Positions 16,225 through 24,170 of a DNA stretch of 64,000 nucleotides are shown here, piece after piece. The stretch spans positions 1-64,000 of the forward strand of contig NZ_JOCQ01000001.1 of NCBI RefSeq assembly GCF_000720725.1. The letters run 5' to 3'. The notes beneath the pieces are model-generated. The model was not told the DNA's origin, did no database searches, and saw only the letters and a program-made list of their open reading frames with translations. A program made the position numbers and the translations under genes. The DNA is from Streptomyces rimosus subsp. rimosus (GTDB lineage Bacteria; Actinomycetota; Actinomycetes; Streptomycetales; Streptomycetaceae). Position 1 is the stretch's first letter. Every line of letters begins with the position of its first letter.

Positions 16225-17042
16225 TGGCTGAGATCCTTTGATGCTGCGGCGATCATGTCAAGCGACCTGTCGGGCGTTGCGGCGACAGCCAAGAGGAGAT
16301 CATAAGTGTGATCGGCCTCCGCCAGGTCCTCTGCGCCACCCAGGATTTGGCCTTGCCGGAACCCGTCGGCCATTACCACGTCTGGCCCGGTGTCCAGATG
16401 CAGCATCGCGAACGGCCCGGCCATGCCAGCGTGCCCACCCTCGTCGTAAGGGATGACCTGGATCACGATGCGGGGGTTCTCCGCTGCTGCCGCGAGTTGG
16501 TCAAGCTGTTCCCGCATGACGGCGCGGCTGCCCTGACGCCGCCTCAGCACGTTCTCATCCAGTACCACCCAGAGGCGCGGGGCCTCGGCACGTTGGAGGA
16601 TGCGTTGCCGCGCGAGCCGAGCGGCGACGTGCTCTTCAACCACCTCTGCGTCTGCTCGGCTGGTAGAGAGAACCGACCGTGCGTACGCCTCTGTCTGCAG
16701 CAGCCCAGGTACTACCTGCACCTGGAATGATCGGATGCGTGTCGCCTGTTCCTCCAGCTCTACGAATGGCCTGAACCACGGCGGATACGCGTACTTGATG
16801 ACCAGCGGCCAGAGACGCTCATAGTGATCTTCGGTTCGGAAGATCGCATCGCTCACCTTGGCCAGCCGTTCGGTGGGGAGCCGCTGCGCCGACTCGATTT
16901 TGTTCAGGTACGAGGCAGACATGCCCGCCTCTTGGGCCAGTCGGCGTTGTGAGACGTGGGCACGTTCCCGGCGCCGCCTCAAATCCGTGGCGAAGAAACC
17001 GAGTACGGACGAGTACGGGTCCAGATTTTCCGCTGCCGACAT
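16221..17042 (-). CDS. XRE regulator with DUF5753 domain
   Basis: This 273-residue protein has an N-terminal helix-turn-helix (about residues 15-72, RERAHVSQRRLAQEAGMSAS) and a DUF5753 domain for the rest (EEQATRIRSFQVQVVPGLLQ, then RLARQRIL). These regulators pair with DUF397 proteins and are abundant in Streptomyces, some affecting development. Two perfect palindromes just upstream (17060 and 17090) are the probable operators for autoregulation. Start ATG 17042 is supported by the conserved N-terminus. Confidence 0.93.
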   Translation of the reverse strand: MSAAENLDPYSSVLGFFATDLRRRRERAHVSQRRLAQEAGMSASYLNKIESAQRLPTERLAKVSDAIFRTEDHYERLWPLVIKYAYPPWFRPFVELEEQATRIRSFQVQVVPGLLQTEAYARSVLSTSRADAEVVEEHVAARLARQRILQRAEAPRLWVVLDENVLRRRQGSRAVMREQLDQLAAAAENPRIVIQVIPYDEGGHAGMAGPFAMLHLDTGPDVVMADGFRQGQILGGAEDLAEADHTYDLLLAVAATPDRSLDMIAAASKDLSQ

Positions 17043-17059
17043 GGGTCAGCTCCTCTCGC

Positions 17060-17081
17060 GTTGACACAACACAGTGTCAAC
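17060..17081. promoter_or_regulatory. palindromic operator 1 (GTTGACAC-N6-GTGTCAAC)
   Basis: This is a perfect 8-bp inverted repeat 18 bp upstream of the XRE start, 22 bp in total. Its half-site GTTGACA recurs in operator 2. Confidence 0.75.
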
Positions 17082-17089
17082 GACGGGGC

Positions 17090-17111
17090 GTTGACAGGAT
17101 TACTTGTCAAC
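17090..17111. promoter_or_regulatory. palindromic operator 2 (GTTGACA-N8-TGTCAAC)
   Basis: This is a perfect 7-bp inverted repeat, also 22 bp in total. Its centre is 30 bp from that of operator 1, close to three helical turns, which would place two dimers on the same DNA face. It sits in the divergent region that also serves the small plus-strand genes. Confidence 0.75.
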
Positions 17112-17191
17112 ACGCCCCGCCTGGCCAAGGTGCTGCCTGTACCCGAAAAGTGGGAGGGCAAGGAAGAGCAGCGCAACAAAGAAGGTGTCCG

Positions 17192-17389
17192 ATGACGTAT
17201 CGAGCCGGCGTGTGGGTGTTCGATCGCGCAAATAGTCGAGTTGGCAAGGTGCTCCGTGACGGGGAGGGTCCGAACCGGGTTGTGATCATGGGGGCAAGCG
17301 GTATCGCGTGGCAGGCGAAGGCTTTGGACCTGCGGCTGGCCACCCCGGCTGAGGGTGTCTCGGTCGGCGAGAGCCAGGTGGTGGAGTGA
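17192..17389 (+). CDS. small hypothetical protein
   Basis: This is a 65-residue protein from ATG 17192 with AAGGTG upstream. It is rich in short beta-strand-like stretches (GVWVFDRANSRVGKVLRDG), which would fit a small barrel. No family is recognised with certainty. It is divergent from the XRE regulator, shares the palindrome-containing region, and overlaps the next small gene by GTGA at 17386. Confidence 0.62.
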   Translation: MTYRAGVWVFDRANSRVGKVLRDGEGPNRVVIMGASGIAWQAKALDLRLATPAEGVSVGESQVVE

Positions 17390-17595
17390 TCCCATTGTCC
17401 AGGCAGAGCCCGCCCGTGCATCTCACAGAGCCATGCGGGGATTTGGACCCGACACCTGCCGTCGGTTGCGCCACCTGTGAGGACAAGGCCGAGGAGCGTA
17501 AAGAAGCCTTGGACAAGGGATTCATCGCAGTAGCGGCGCTGGCCGCGAATGTCATTGGCCGGCATCCGCGAGGGCACCGGCAGAAGGGCGGCTAG
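17386..17595 (+). CDS. small hypothetical protein
   Basis: This 69-residue protein starts at GTG 17386, which overlaps the previous stop (GTGA), so translation is coupled. Two Cys spaced CATC and an acidic/basic helix (DKAEERKEALDKG) are visible. A clear rho-independent terminator follows 10 bp later, ending this two-gene unit. Function is unknown. Confidence 0.58.
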   Translation: MIPLSRQSPPVHLTEPCGDLDPTPAVGCATCEDKAEERKEALDKGFIAVAALAANVIGRHPRGHRQKGG

Positions 17596-17604
17596 TGCAT
17601 TGAG

Positions 17605-17641
17605 AGCCCCCGGATTCCGTTCGGGAATGCGGGGGCTTTTT
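17605..17641 (+). terminator. rho-independent terminator
   Basis: The stem agccccc-ggattcc pairs with gggaatg-cgggggct over a short loop and is followed by TTTTT. This is a canonical intrinsic terminator for the two small genes. Confidence 0.9.
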
Positions 17642-17769
17642 GGTGCCTTCGAGGGGGCGACTACTAAGGGTGATCGCTGGCCACTCCTCCGCCGTAGGTC
17701 ACGCTGGGGGCGTTCTCATGGATGCGCCCTGCTGGTCAGGGGGCCCAAACGGGATGAGAAACTGTCCGG

Positions 17770-18558
17770 GTGCCGAAAAAGAAGAACGTGTTCTCGTCCG
17801 TGGTGGCCTGGCGCCGCCGGGCCGTGTCCCGCGCGGTGCACCGCGGAGCGCGCTGGGTGCGGGAGGCGGGCGCCGTCACCGCCGAGCGCCCGGGCCCGTA
17901 CCGCTTCCGCCGGCTGGGGGCCGGCGCCCGGCTGGCCTACCCGCAGGGCACCGTCTTCGGCGACCCGTGGATCGAGATCGGCGCGTACTGCATCATCGCC
18001 CAGGACGTGACGCTGACCGCCGGCATGATGCCCGACCTCGACCTCGGCCCCGACCCGATTCTCACCCTCGGCAACGGCGTCGTCCTGGGCCGCGGCAGCC
18101 ATGTGATCGCCGACGTCCGGCTGACCATCGGCGACGACTGCTTCTTCGGCCCCGGCGTGTACGTCACGACCACCAACCACAGCTACGACGACCCCGAACT
18201 TCCGGTCGGCAAGCAGTGGCCGCGCAGCGAGCCGGTCGAGATCGGCCCGGGCAGCTGGATCGGCACCGGAGCGGTGATACTCCCGGGAGCCCGGCTGGGC
18301 CGCAACGTGGTGGTCGCGGCCGGCGCGGTCGTACGGGGCGAGGTCCCCGACCACTCGGTGGTGGCCGGGGCGCCCGCCAAGGTCGTCCGCTCCTGGGACC
18401 CGGAGGCCGGCTGGCAGCCGCCGCTGCGCACCCCCGCGCCGGTGCCGATACCCGAGGGCGTCACGTCCCGGCAGCTCGTGGCGCTGGCGGCGCTGGAGGC
18501 GGAGACGGGCGACGGGGCGCAGGGAGCGCCGGTACCGAGGCCCGCGGACGCGCCGTAA
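17770..18558 (+). CDS. hexapeptide-repeat acyltransferase (LbH, CysE/WcaF type)
   Basis: This 262-residue protein starts at GTG 17770 (MPKKKNVFSS). After a basic N-terminus, residues 70-210 form a left-handed beta-helix with many hexapeptide turns (IEIGAYCIIAQDVTL, IGTGAVILPGARLG). It has the acceptor-loop motif TTTNHSYDDP containing the likely catalytic His. The end VVAGAPAKVVR is the family signature. It should transfer an acyl group, usually acetyl, from acyl-CoA to a sugar or similar hydroxyl. The acceptor is unknown. The C-terminal 40 residues are Pro-rich. Confidence 0.87.
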   Translation: MPKKKNVFSSVVAWRRRAVSRAVHRGARWVREAGAVTAERPGPYRFRRLGAGARLAYPQGTVFGDPWIEIGAYCIIAQDVTLTAGMMPDLDLGPDPILTLGNGVVLGRGSHVIADVRLTIGDDCFFGPGVYVTTTNHSYDDPELPVGKQWPRSEPVEIGPGSWIGTGAVILPGARLGRNVVVAAGAVVRGEVPDHSVVAGAPAKVVRSWDPEAGWQPPLRTPAPVPIPEGVTSRQLVALAALEAETGDGAQGAPVPRPADAP

Positions 18559-18604
18559 GGGGCAAGTAGGGAGCCGTAAGGGGCAGTAAGGGGCCGTAAG
18601 GGGT
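18553..18604 (+). repeat. short repeats of ccgtaagggg
   Basis: The string gtaagggg occurs four times in 52 bp, beginning at the acyltransferase stop codon, with spacings of roughly 12-22 bp. It is imperfect and non-coding. Confidence 0.6.
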
Positions 18605-18693
18605 GGAGCCGCCCGGGGCTCCGGTGCGGCCTGCCCTGCCGCGCTCCCCGTGTCGAGGCGAGCGCGACAGGGCGTATTGGGTACCGGGCGGAA

Positions 18694-19134
18694 TCAGCAG
18701 GCCACCTTCGTGGTCCATGCCTTGATGTTGCTCCCGTGCACTTCGTAACACGAGTTCTCAGCCGGATCGGCCTGCTCGCGGCTGATGGTGACCCAGTTGT
18801 GGCCGTAGCCTCCGTCATTTGCGGACTGCCAGAAGCCGGTCGTGTACTTCAGGGCGTACATCACCGGTTCCACGGTCACATATCCCAGGGTGCTTTCCGG
18901 AAGCTTGTCGACCGTCTTGCACTGGCCGACGGGGAAGGATCCGACGAACTTCTCCTCTCCGATGGGCGCGCCGGTGACCACGAAGTCGGCGAGGTACGCC
19001 CCCTTGTTGCAGACCCTGACGCTGCCCTTCTTGCCGTCCGTCGCCGACGCGGTCGACGCGGCGGCCGCACTCGTGCCGGCCATGGCCAGCGCAAGCGTGG
19101 CGGTGACACCTGCGGACCGGAGTATGCGATGCAT
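18694..19134 (-). CDS. small secreted protein
   Basis: This 146-residue protein has a typical Sec signal peptide (MHRILRSAGVTATLALAMAG, cleavage near ASA-TDG about residue 32). The mature ~114 residues contain four Cys (VCNKG, GQCKT, NSCYE, final Cys), suggesting two disulfides. The ribosome-binding site AAGGAGG is strong. No enzyme motif is seen. The domain looks like a small extracellular beta-rich protein of unknown role. Confidence 0.8.
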   Translation of the reverse strand: MHRILRSAGVTATLALAMAGTSAAAASTASATDGKKGSVRVCNKGAYLADFVVTGAPIGEEKFVGSFPVGQCKTVDKLPESTLGYVTVEPVMYALKYTTGFWQSANDGGYGHNWVTISREQADPAENSCYEVHGSNIKAWTTKVAC

Positions 19135-19343
19135 GGTTCTCCTCCTTCAGGAGCTGTCCGTTCGCGGTCCCCGGATTTCCTTTTCCTGGACCGCTTCCGG
19201 TATGAGTGCAGCGCAGAAGAAAACACCAGGTCAAGAATTCGACGGCGAATTCGTGGGCGTGTGGAGCCGGAACTTCGGTGACCACGAGAACATCGACGCC
19301 CGGCTTTTCGTGGGGTGGACGGCCGGCTTTCTCGCCGCTCCAA

Positions 19344-19383
19344 TCCGCTATCCGCTATCCGCTATCCGCTATCCGCTATCCGC
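19344..19383. repeat. 7-bp tandem repeat (tccgcta) x5.7
   Basis: There are five perfect copies of tccgcta from 19344 to 19378 and a partial sixth to 19383. On the minus strand every unit contains TAG. The stop codon of the Mut7-C gene (19376-19378) lies inside the array. Confidence 0.95.
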
Positions 19384-20122
19384 GTCCGGGCGTGGCCGCC
19401 CCGCCGAACTCGCGGACCGCGGCGTCCACGATGGCCTCCAGCCGTGCGTGGTGCGCGCCGTGCCAGTACACCCGCTCGCAGGCGGTGCACTGGGCGAACA
19501 CGTCGTACGTACGCCGCGTACCGCCCTCCAGCCGCTCCTCGACGGTGCCCTTCTCGGCCTCCTTGAGCAGCCCGTTGCACGCCGTGCACCGCGTCCACGG
19601 CGCGAGCTCTGGTGCGAACCGGCCCAGCACGTCGCGCAGTTGTTCGTCGGGACGGTCGCTGTAGACGAATGCGCCCGCCCAGTTCTCGCGCCGCCGCAGC
19701 AGGCCGCGGTCCCGCGACAGCAGCACCCGCCGTTCGGCCGCCGACCGCGCGGCCAGCGCCGGATCTCCGATGTCCGTGCTCTCGTACGCCGCGTCGACGC
19801 CCAGCAGCCGCAGCCGCCGCGCGAGCGTGCCCAGGTGCACGTCGAGCAGGAACCGCAGCGGAGCGCCCGGCACCCGCTGCGGCCGTCGCACCGCGCACAC
19901 ATCCACGGACTCGCCGTCCCGCGGCACGTGCGACACCGCCGTCTCCCGCCCGTCCACGAGCAGGCGGCCCACCTCGGTCAGCGGGACGCCGAGCGATTCC
20001 ACGACGTGTCCGAGGGTGGACGACCCGTCGGTACGCAGCGCGGTGCGGCCTTCGCGCCGCTCGGAGGGGACGAAGAGTCGCAGCTCAGGGGCGACGGTGA
20101 GGTGGATCTCGGGTCGGTTCAC
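19376..20122 (-). CDS. Mut7-C RNase domain protein with N-terminal ubiquitin-like domain
   Basis: This 248-residue protein starts at GTG 20122 (MNRPEIHLTVAPELR). Residues 1-85 look like the Mut7-C-associated ubiquitin-fold domain. The rest is the Mut7-C PIN-like RNase domain, starting FLLDVHLGTLARRLRLLG with its catalytic Asp. A C-terminal zinc ribbon has paired CTAC motifs (RCTACNG, QCTACER). The predicted role is RNA cleavage or decay. The last residues overlap a 7-bp microsatellite. Confidence 0.88.
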   Translation of the reverse strand: MNRPEIHLTVAPELRLFVPSERREGRTALRTDGSSTLGHVVESLGVPLTEVGRLLVDGRETAVSHVPRDGESVDVCAVRRPQRVPGAPLRFLLDVHLGTLARRLRLLGVDAAYESTDIGDPALAARSAAERRVLLSRDRGLLRRRENWAGAFVYSDRPDEQLRDVLGRFAPELAPWTRCTACNGLLKEAEKGTVEERLEGGTRRTYDVFAQCTACERVYWHGAHHARLEAIVDAAVREFGGAATPGRG

Positions 20123-20298
20123 GCCGCCAGCATGCCATCGCGCCGCAGGGGAGCCCACGCGAACCCCGGGACCGCGGCCGCCCGCTTCGCCCGCCCCGAG
20201 CGGCCCGGCGCCCTCTCGCCACACGGCCGTTCCTGTGGTGTCCTCGTCGGACGGGGCGGACGGGGTCGGATGGGGCAGTGCCGGACGGGAGGACCACG

Positions 20299-21270
20299 GT
20301 GCGGTGGACGAGGCGTACGGGGACTGCGACGGCGGCGGCGCTGCTTTGCGCCCTGCTGGCCGGCGCGGTAAGCGGCTGTCAGCAGGGCGGGACCGGCGGA
20401 CGCTCACCGTTCACCGGGAAGGCGGCACGGCCCGCCCCGGTCCTCGCCGTGAAGATCGACAACGTACGCGCCGCGCGCCCGCAGACCGGCCTCGACCGTG
20501 CGGACCTCGTCTACGTGGAGCGGGTCGAATCGGGGCTCTCCCGCCTGCTGGCCGTCTACTCCTCCCGGCTGCCGGAGTCCGTCGGCCCGGTGCGCAGCGC
20601 CCGCGAATCCGACCTGGAACTGCTGCGCCAGTTCGGCCGCCCCGCGTTCGCCTACTCCGGTACGCAGAGCAAGCTGGACCCGGTCGTCGAAGCCGCCCCG
20701 TTGTATCCACTGCCGCCTGGCAAGGCAGGCGACGCCTACTCCCGCAGCAAGGACCGCGCGGCGCCGCACAATCTCTACCTCAGTCCCGCACGTGCCCTGA
20801 AGGCGGCGCCCAACGCGAGCACCGCCCGCGACATCGGCTTCCGCTTCGGCGCCGCGCCGTCGGGCGGCCGCGCCACCGCCTCGTACACGGCCCGCTATCC
20901 GTCGGCCCGCTTCACCTTCGACTGGTCGGCGGAGCGGCACGGCTGGCTGGTGTCCATGGACGGCACCCCGGTCCACGCCACCGGCGGACAGCGCCTCGCG
21001 GTGCCCACGGTCGTCGTCCAGGGCGTACGCATCCACGCCTCGCGCTACCACGACCGCTGGGGCGCATACTCCCCGTACACCGAGACCACCGGAGCGGGGC
21101 CCGCCCGCGTACTGCGCGACGGCAAGGCGTACGAGGCCCGCTGGTCGCGGCCGTCCGCCGACGGGGGCACGGACTTCAGCACCGCTTCGGGCGCCCCGCT
21201 CGCGTTCGCGTCCGGACAGGTGTGGGTGGTGTACGTACCGCAGGACGCGGTGGCCGGCGGGGCCGGGTAG
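20299..21270 (+). CDS. DUF3048 domain lipoprotein (YerB-like)
   Basis: This 323-residue protein starts at GTG 20299, behind GGAGG; an earlier GTG at 20278 lacks this. The signal peptide ends in a lipobox (AVSGC). The mature protein matches DUF3048: LAVKIDNVRAARPQTGLD, RADLVYVERVESGLSRLL, VGPVRSARESDLELL, and a C-terminal domain with YAPRW-like strands. Family members (for example YerB) are surface lipoproteins of unknown function. It converges with the P450 gene, with five bases between stops. Confidence 0.88.
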   Translation: MRWTRRTGTATAAALLCALLAGAVSGCQQGGTGGRSPFTGKAARPAPVLAVKIDNVRAARPQTGLDRADLVYVERVESGLSRLLAVYSSRLPESVGPVRSARESDLELLRQFGRPAFAYSGTQSKLDPVVEAAPLYPLPPGKAGDAYSRSKDRAAPHNLYLSPARALKAAPNASTARDIGFRFGAAPSGGRATASYTARYPSARFTFDWSAERHGWLVSMDGTPVHATGGQRLAVPTVVVQGVRIHASRYHDRWGAYSPYTETTGAGPARVLRDGKAYEARWSRPSADGGTDFSTASGAPLAFASGQVWVVYVPQDAVAGGAG

Positions 21271-21275
21271 CGCCC

Positions 21276-22493
21276 TCACACCGCGACCAGCAGCTCGCGC
21301 AGTCCGCGGATCACGAAGTTCGGCTTGCGTTCCGGCGTGGCGGCCAGGCGCAGACCCGGGGCCCGGCGGAGCAACGCCGCCAGTGAGGCGGCCAGTTCGA
21401 TACGGGCCAGGGGAGCGCCGATGCAGTAGTGGATGCCCGCGCTGAAGGAGATGTGTGGGTTGTCCTTACGGGCGAGGTCGAGCCGTTCGGGGTGGTCGAA
21501 GGCCGCCGGGTCGTGGTTGGCCGAGCCGAAGAGCAGTGCCACCTCGCTGCCGCGCGGCACGACCGTACCGCCGATCTCGATGTCGTCCAGCACCCAGCGT
21601 TCGAAGAGCTGGAGCGGGGTGTCGTGGCGCAGCAGCTCCTCCACGGCGGTGGGCAGCAGCGCGGCCGGGTCCCCGCGCAGGGCCGCCAGCTGCGCCGGGT
21701 GGCGGAAGAGCGCGTACCAGCCGTTGGCCGTCGCGTTGACGGTGGCCTCGTGCCCCGCGTTCAGCAGCAGCACACAGGTGGAGATCATCTCCTGTTCGCT
21801 CAGCGACTCGCCTTCGTCGTACGCGGAGATCAGCCCGGAGATCAGGTCCTCCCCGGGCGCGCTGCGCCGAGCGGCGATCAACTCCCGCAGATAGCCGGAG
21901 AACTCCAGCGAGGCGGCCACCGCCCGCCGGGCCGTCTCCTCCGGCGGATTCAGTTCGTACATCCCGCAGATCGCGGCCGACCACGGGCGCAGCAACTGCC
22001 GGTCGCCCTCCGGGATACCGAGCATCTCGGCGATCACCGCCACCGGCAGCGGCTCCGCCACCCGCGCCACGAGGTCCCCGCCGCCGTCCGCGACCAGGTC
22101 CGCGGCCAGCCGGTCCGCCAGGGCTTCGACGTACGGCCGCAGCCGCTCGACCGTACGGGCGGTGAACGCCTTCGAGACCAGGCGGCGGATGCGGGTGTGG
22201 GCGGGCGCCTCCAGGTCGAGCATGCCGTTGTCGTTGAGCACGTGGAACGGCTCGTGCTCCGGCGGCGGGGCGGTGCGGCCGAACTCCTCGTGCGAGTAGC
22301 GGTGCCGGTACGTACGGCCCAGACGGCGGTCGCGGAGCAGCGCCGCGACGTCCGCGTGGTGCGGGACGAGCCACTGGTCGGAGGGTGCGAAATAGTGCAC
22401 CCGGCCGCGGGCGCGCAGCTCGGCGTAGGCGGGGTACGGGTCGGCGACGAAATCCGGCGACCAGGGATCGAAGACTGCCTGGACTCCTTCCAT
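21276..22493 (-). CDS. cytochrome P450
   Basis: This 405-residue soluble bacterial P450 has the heme loop FSAGIHYCIGAP (Cys357 ligand), an I-helix oxygen motif AGHEATVN and a K-helix ExxR (EELLR). It lacks a membrane anchor, so it is cytoplasmic and needs ferredoxin partners, which are not in this window. The start at ATG 22493 gives the usual length. The substrate is unknown. It is divergent from a TetR gene 290 bp away, which may regulate it; the gap contains a 26-bp tandem repeat. Confidence 0.95.
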   Translation of the reverse strand: MEGVQAVFDPWSPDFVADPYPAYAELRARGRVHYFAPSDQWLVPHHADVAALLRDRRLGRTYRHRYSHEEFGRTAPPPEHEPFHVLNDNGMLDLEAPAHTRIRRLVSKAFTARTVERLRPYVEALADRLAADLVADGGGDLVARVAEPLPVAVIAEMLGIPEGDRQLLRPWSAAICGMYELNPPEETARRAVAASLEFSGYLRELIAARRSAPGEDLISGLISAYDEGESLSEQEMISTCVLLLNAGHEATVNATANGWYALFRHPAQLAALRGDPAALLPTAVEELLRHDTPLQLFERWVLDDIEIGGTVVPRGSEVALLFGSANHDPAAFDHPERLDLARKDNPHISFSAGIHYCIGAPLARIELAASLAALLRRAPGLRLAATPERKPNFVIRGLRELLVAV

Positions 22494-22539
22494 GCGCGGA
22501 CGGTAGCCGCCGCCACCCGGGCGTGACCAGCCCGGCGCG

Positions 22540-22643
22540 GACTGCCGGAGCGAAGGGTTGGCATCGACCGCCGATGCGGCCCGTTGGCATTGACCGCCGG
22601 AGCGAAGGGTTGGCGCCGACCGCCGAAGCGATTCGTCAATATC
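22540..22643. repeat. 26-bp degenerate tandem repeat, about four units
   Basis: Units of the type gaccgccggagcgaagggtt start at 22540, 22566, 22592 and 22618. The fourth is degenerate and runs into two copies of atatcgtcgta. The array sits in the P450/TetR promoter region. Confidence 0.85.
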
Positions 22644-22783
22644 GTCGTAAATATCGTCGTAGCGATCCGTCAATGAGGTGTTGAAGTCCGGGCCCGGCAG
22701 TTCTGTCCCGCAGGCCGTGCCCGTACCGTGTCAGGGTGGATGAGCATGTCCACGATCACCACCACGTTCAGCAGGGGGACCCG

Positions 22784-23392
22784 ATGGCTTCAGGGGACGC
22801 GACCGGCGCGAGAGCCACGGCGCCGGCCGCCCGTCCGTCCGCCACGGCACGCGAACGCATCCTGGAGACGGCGTACGAGCTGTTCTCCCGGCGCGGGGTC
22901 CGCGCGGTCGGCGTCGACGAGGTCATCGCCCGCTCCCAGGTGGCCAAGGCCACCCTCTACCGCAACTTTCCCTCCAAGGACGAGCTGGTGCTGGAGTTTC
23001 TGCGGTGCCGCGAGCAGCGCTGGACGCTGGGTTACGTGGCGGCCGGAGCGCGGCAGCGGGGCACGACCCCGGAGGAACAGCTGCTCGCCGTCTTCGACGT
23101 GTTCGACGAGTGGTTCCGCCGGCCCGACTTCGACGCGTGCACCTTCATCAACGTCCTGCTGGAAATGGGCCGGGACCACCCGCTGGGGCAGGCGAGCATC
23201 GCCCACCTGGAGAACATCCGCGCCTTCGTCCGGTCGCTGGCGGAGGAGGCCGGGCTCCGGGACACCGACGCTTTCGCGCGGTCGTGGCACATCCTGATGA
23301 AGGGGTCGATCGTCTCGGCGGCCGAGGGCGACACGGAGGCCGCCCGCAGGGCGCAGCGGATGGCGCGGATGCTCATCGAGCAGCATCGCTGA
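22784..23392 (+). CDS. TetR family transcriptional regulator
   Basis: This 202-residue protein starts at ATG 22784 (MASGDATGAR) with GGGGG upstream; a GTG at 22736 is possible. The helix-turn-helix occupies about residues 20-66 (RERILETAYELFSRRG, SQVAKATLYRNFPSKDEL). The C-terminal domain is the ligand-binding and dimerisation part. It is divergent from the P450 gene and is a natural candidate for its repressor. The inducer is unknown. Confidence 0.92.
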   Translation: MASGDATGARATAPAARPSATARERILETAYELFSRRGVRAVGVDEVIARSQVAKATLYRNFPSKDELVLEFLRCREQRWTLGYVAAGARQRGTTPEEQLLAVFDVFDEWFRRPDFDACTFINVLLEMGRDHPLGQASIAHLENIRAFVRSLAEEAGLRDTDAFARSWHILMKGSIVSAAEGDTEAARRAQRMARMLIEQHR

Positions 23393-23553
23393 GGGCGCCG
23401 CTCGTTGCGTCCATAATTCCACGGAGCCGGAGCGGCGGCCGACCGCAGTACAGTGTGCTGCACGCCGAAGTGCACCCCACACCACACCCACACCACCACC
23501 CCGTAGCCCCGCGCCCCCGCAGCCCCGCGCCCCGACCTTGGACGGACCGGACC

Positions 23554-24126
23554 GTGACCGACCTCGACCAGCTCACCCAGTCGCTGGCCCGCAACCTCAA
23601 GCGTTGGCGGGCCGAGCGCGGCTACACGCTCGACACGCTGGCCACCCGCGCCGGGGTCAGCCGCGGCATGATCATCCAGATTGAGCAGGCCCGGACCAAC
23701 CCGAGCGTGGGCACCACCGTCAAGATCGCCGACGCGCTGGGTGTCAGCATCACCACCCTGCTCGACTACGAGCAGGGCCCGGACGTTCGGATCGTGGCGC
23801 CGGGGGAAGCGGTACGGATGTGGTCCACCGAAGCGGGCAGCTACACCTCTCTCCTGGTGGGCGGGGAGGCTCCGGGCCCCTTCGAGTTGTGGCAGTGGCG
23901 GCTGATGCCCGGCGAGCAGAGCACGTCCGACCCGCACCCGCCCGGCTCGGTCGAACTCCTCCATGTCACGGAGGGCGAGCTGACGCTCGTGGTGGACGGT
24001 GCGGAGCACCTGGTGCCCACGGGGGGCGCGGCGACGTTCGAGGCCAAGGTGGCGCACGGCTACCGCAACGACGGCGACCGGCCACTGCTGATGACGATGG
24101 CGGTCCTCATCCCGCTCACCGGCTGA
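23554..24126 (+). CDS. XRE regulator with C-terminal cupin domain
   Basis: This 190-residue protein starts at GTG 23554. It has an XRE helix-turn-helix at about residues 8-62 (LARNLKRWRAERG, AGVSRGMIIQIEQ) and a small cupin barrel at about 105-185 (SVELLHVTEGELTLVVDG). This SinR/PuuR-like layout senses a small molecule in the cupin. It lies 45 bp ahead of a YbaK-like gene and may be in an operon with it. Confidence 0.92.
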   Translation: MTDLDQLTQSLARNLKRWRAERGYTLDTLATRAGVSRGMIIQIEQARTNPSVGTTVKIADALGVSITTLLDYEQGPDVRIVAPGEAVRMWSTEAGSYTSLLVGGEAPGPFELWQWRLMPGEQSTSDPHPPGSVELLHVTEGELTLVVDGAEHLVPTGGAATFEAKVAHGYRNDGDRPLLMTMAVLIPLTG

Positions 24127-24170
24127 GACGCCCCGGCGTACGGCCCGGCAGGGCTGTTAGCTTGAGCGGC

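Noticed and set aside
22494..22673. A longer start for the P450 at 22673
   Set aside because: The extra 60 residues are encoded by the 26-bp repeat array and are not part of any P450 fold.
23005..24126. A longer start (373 codons) for the XRE-cupin gene
   Set aside because: The first 183 codons overlap the TetR gene in another frame and have chance composition; GTG 23554 begins right at the helix-turn-helix domain.
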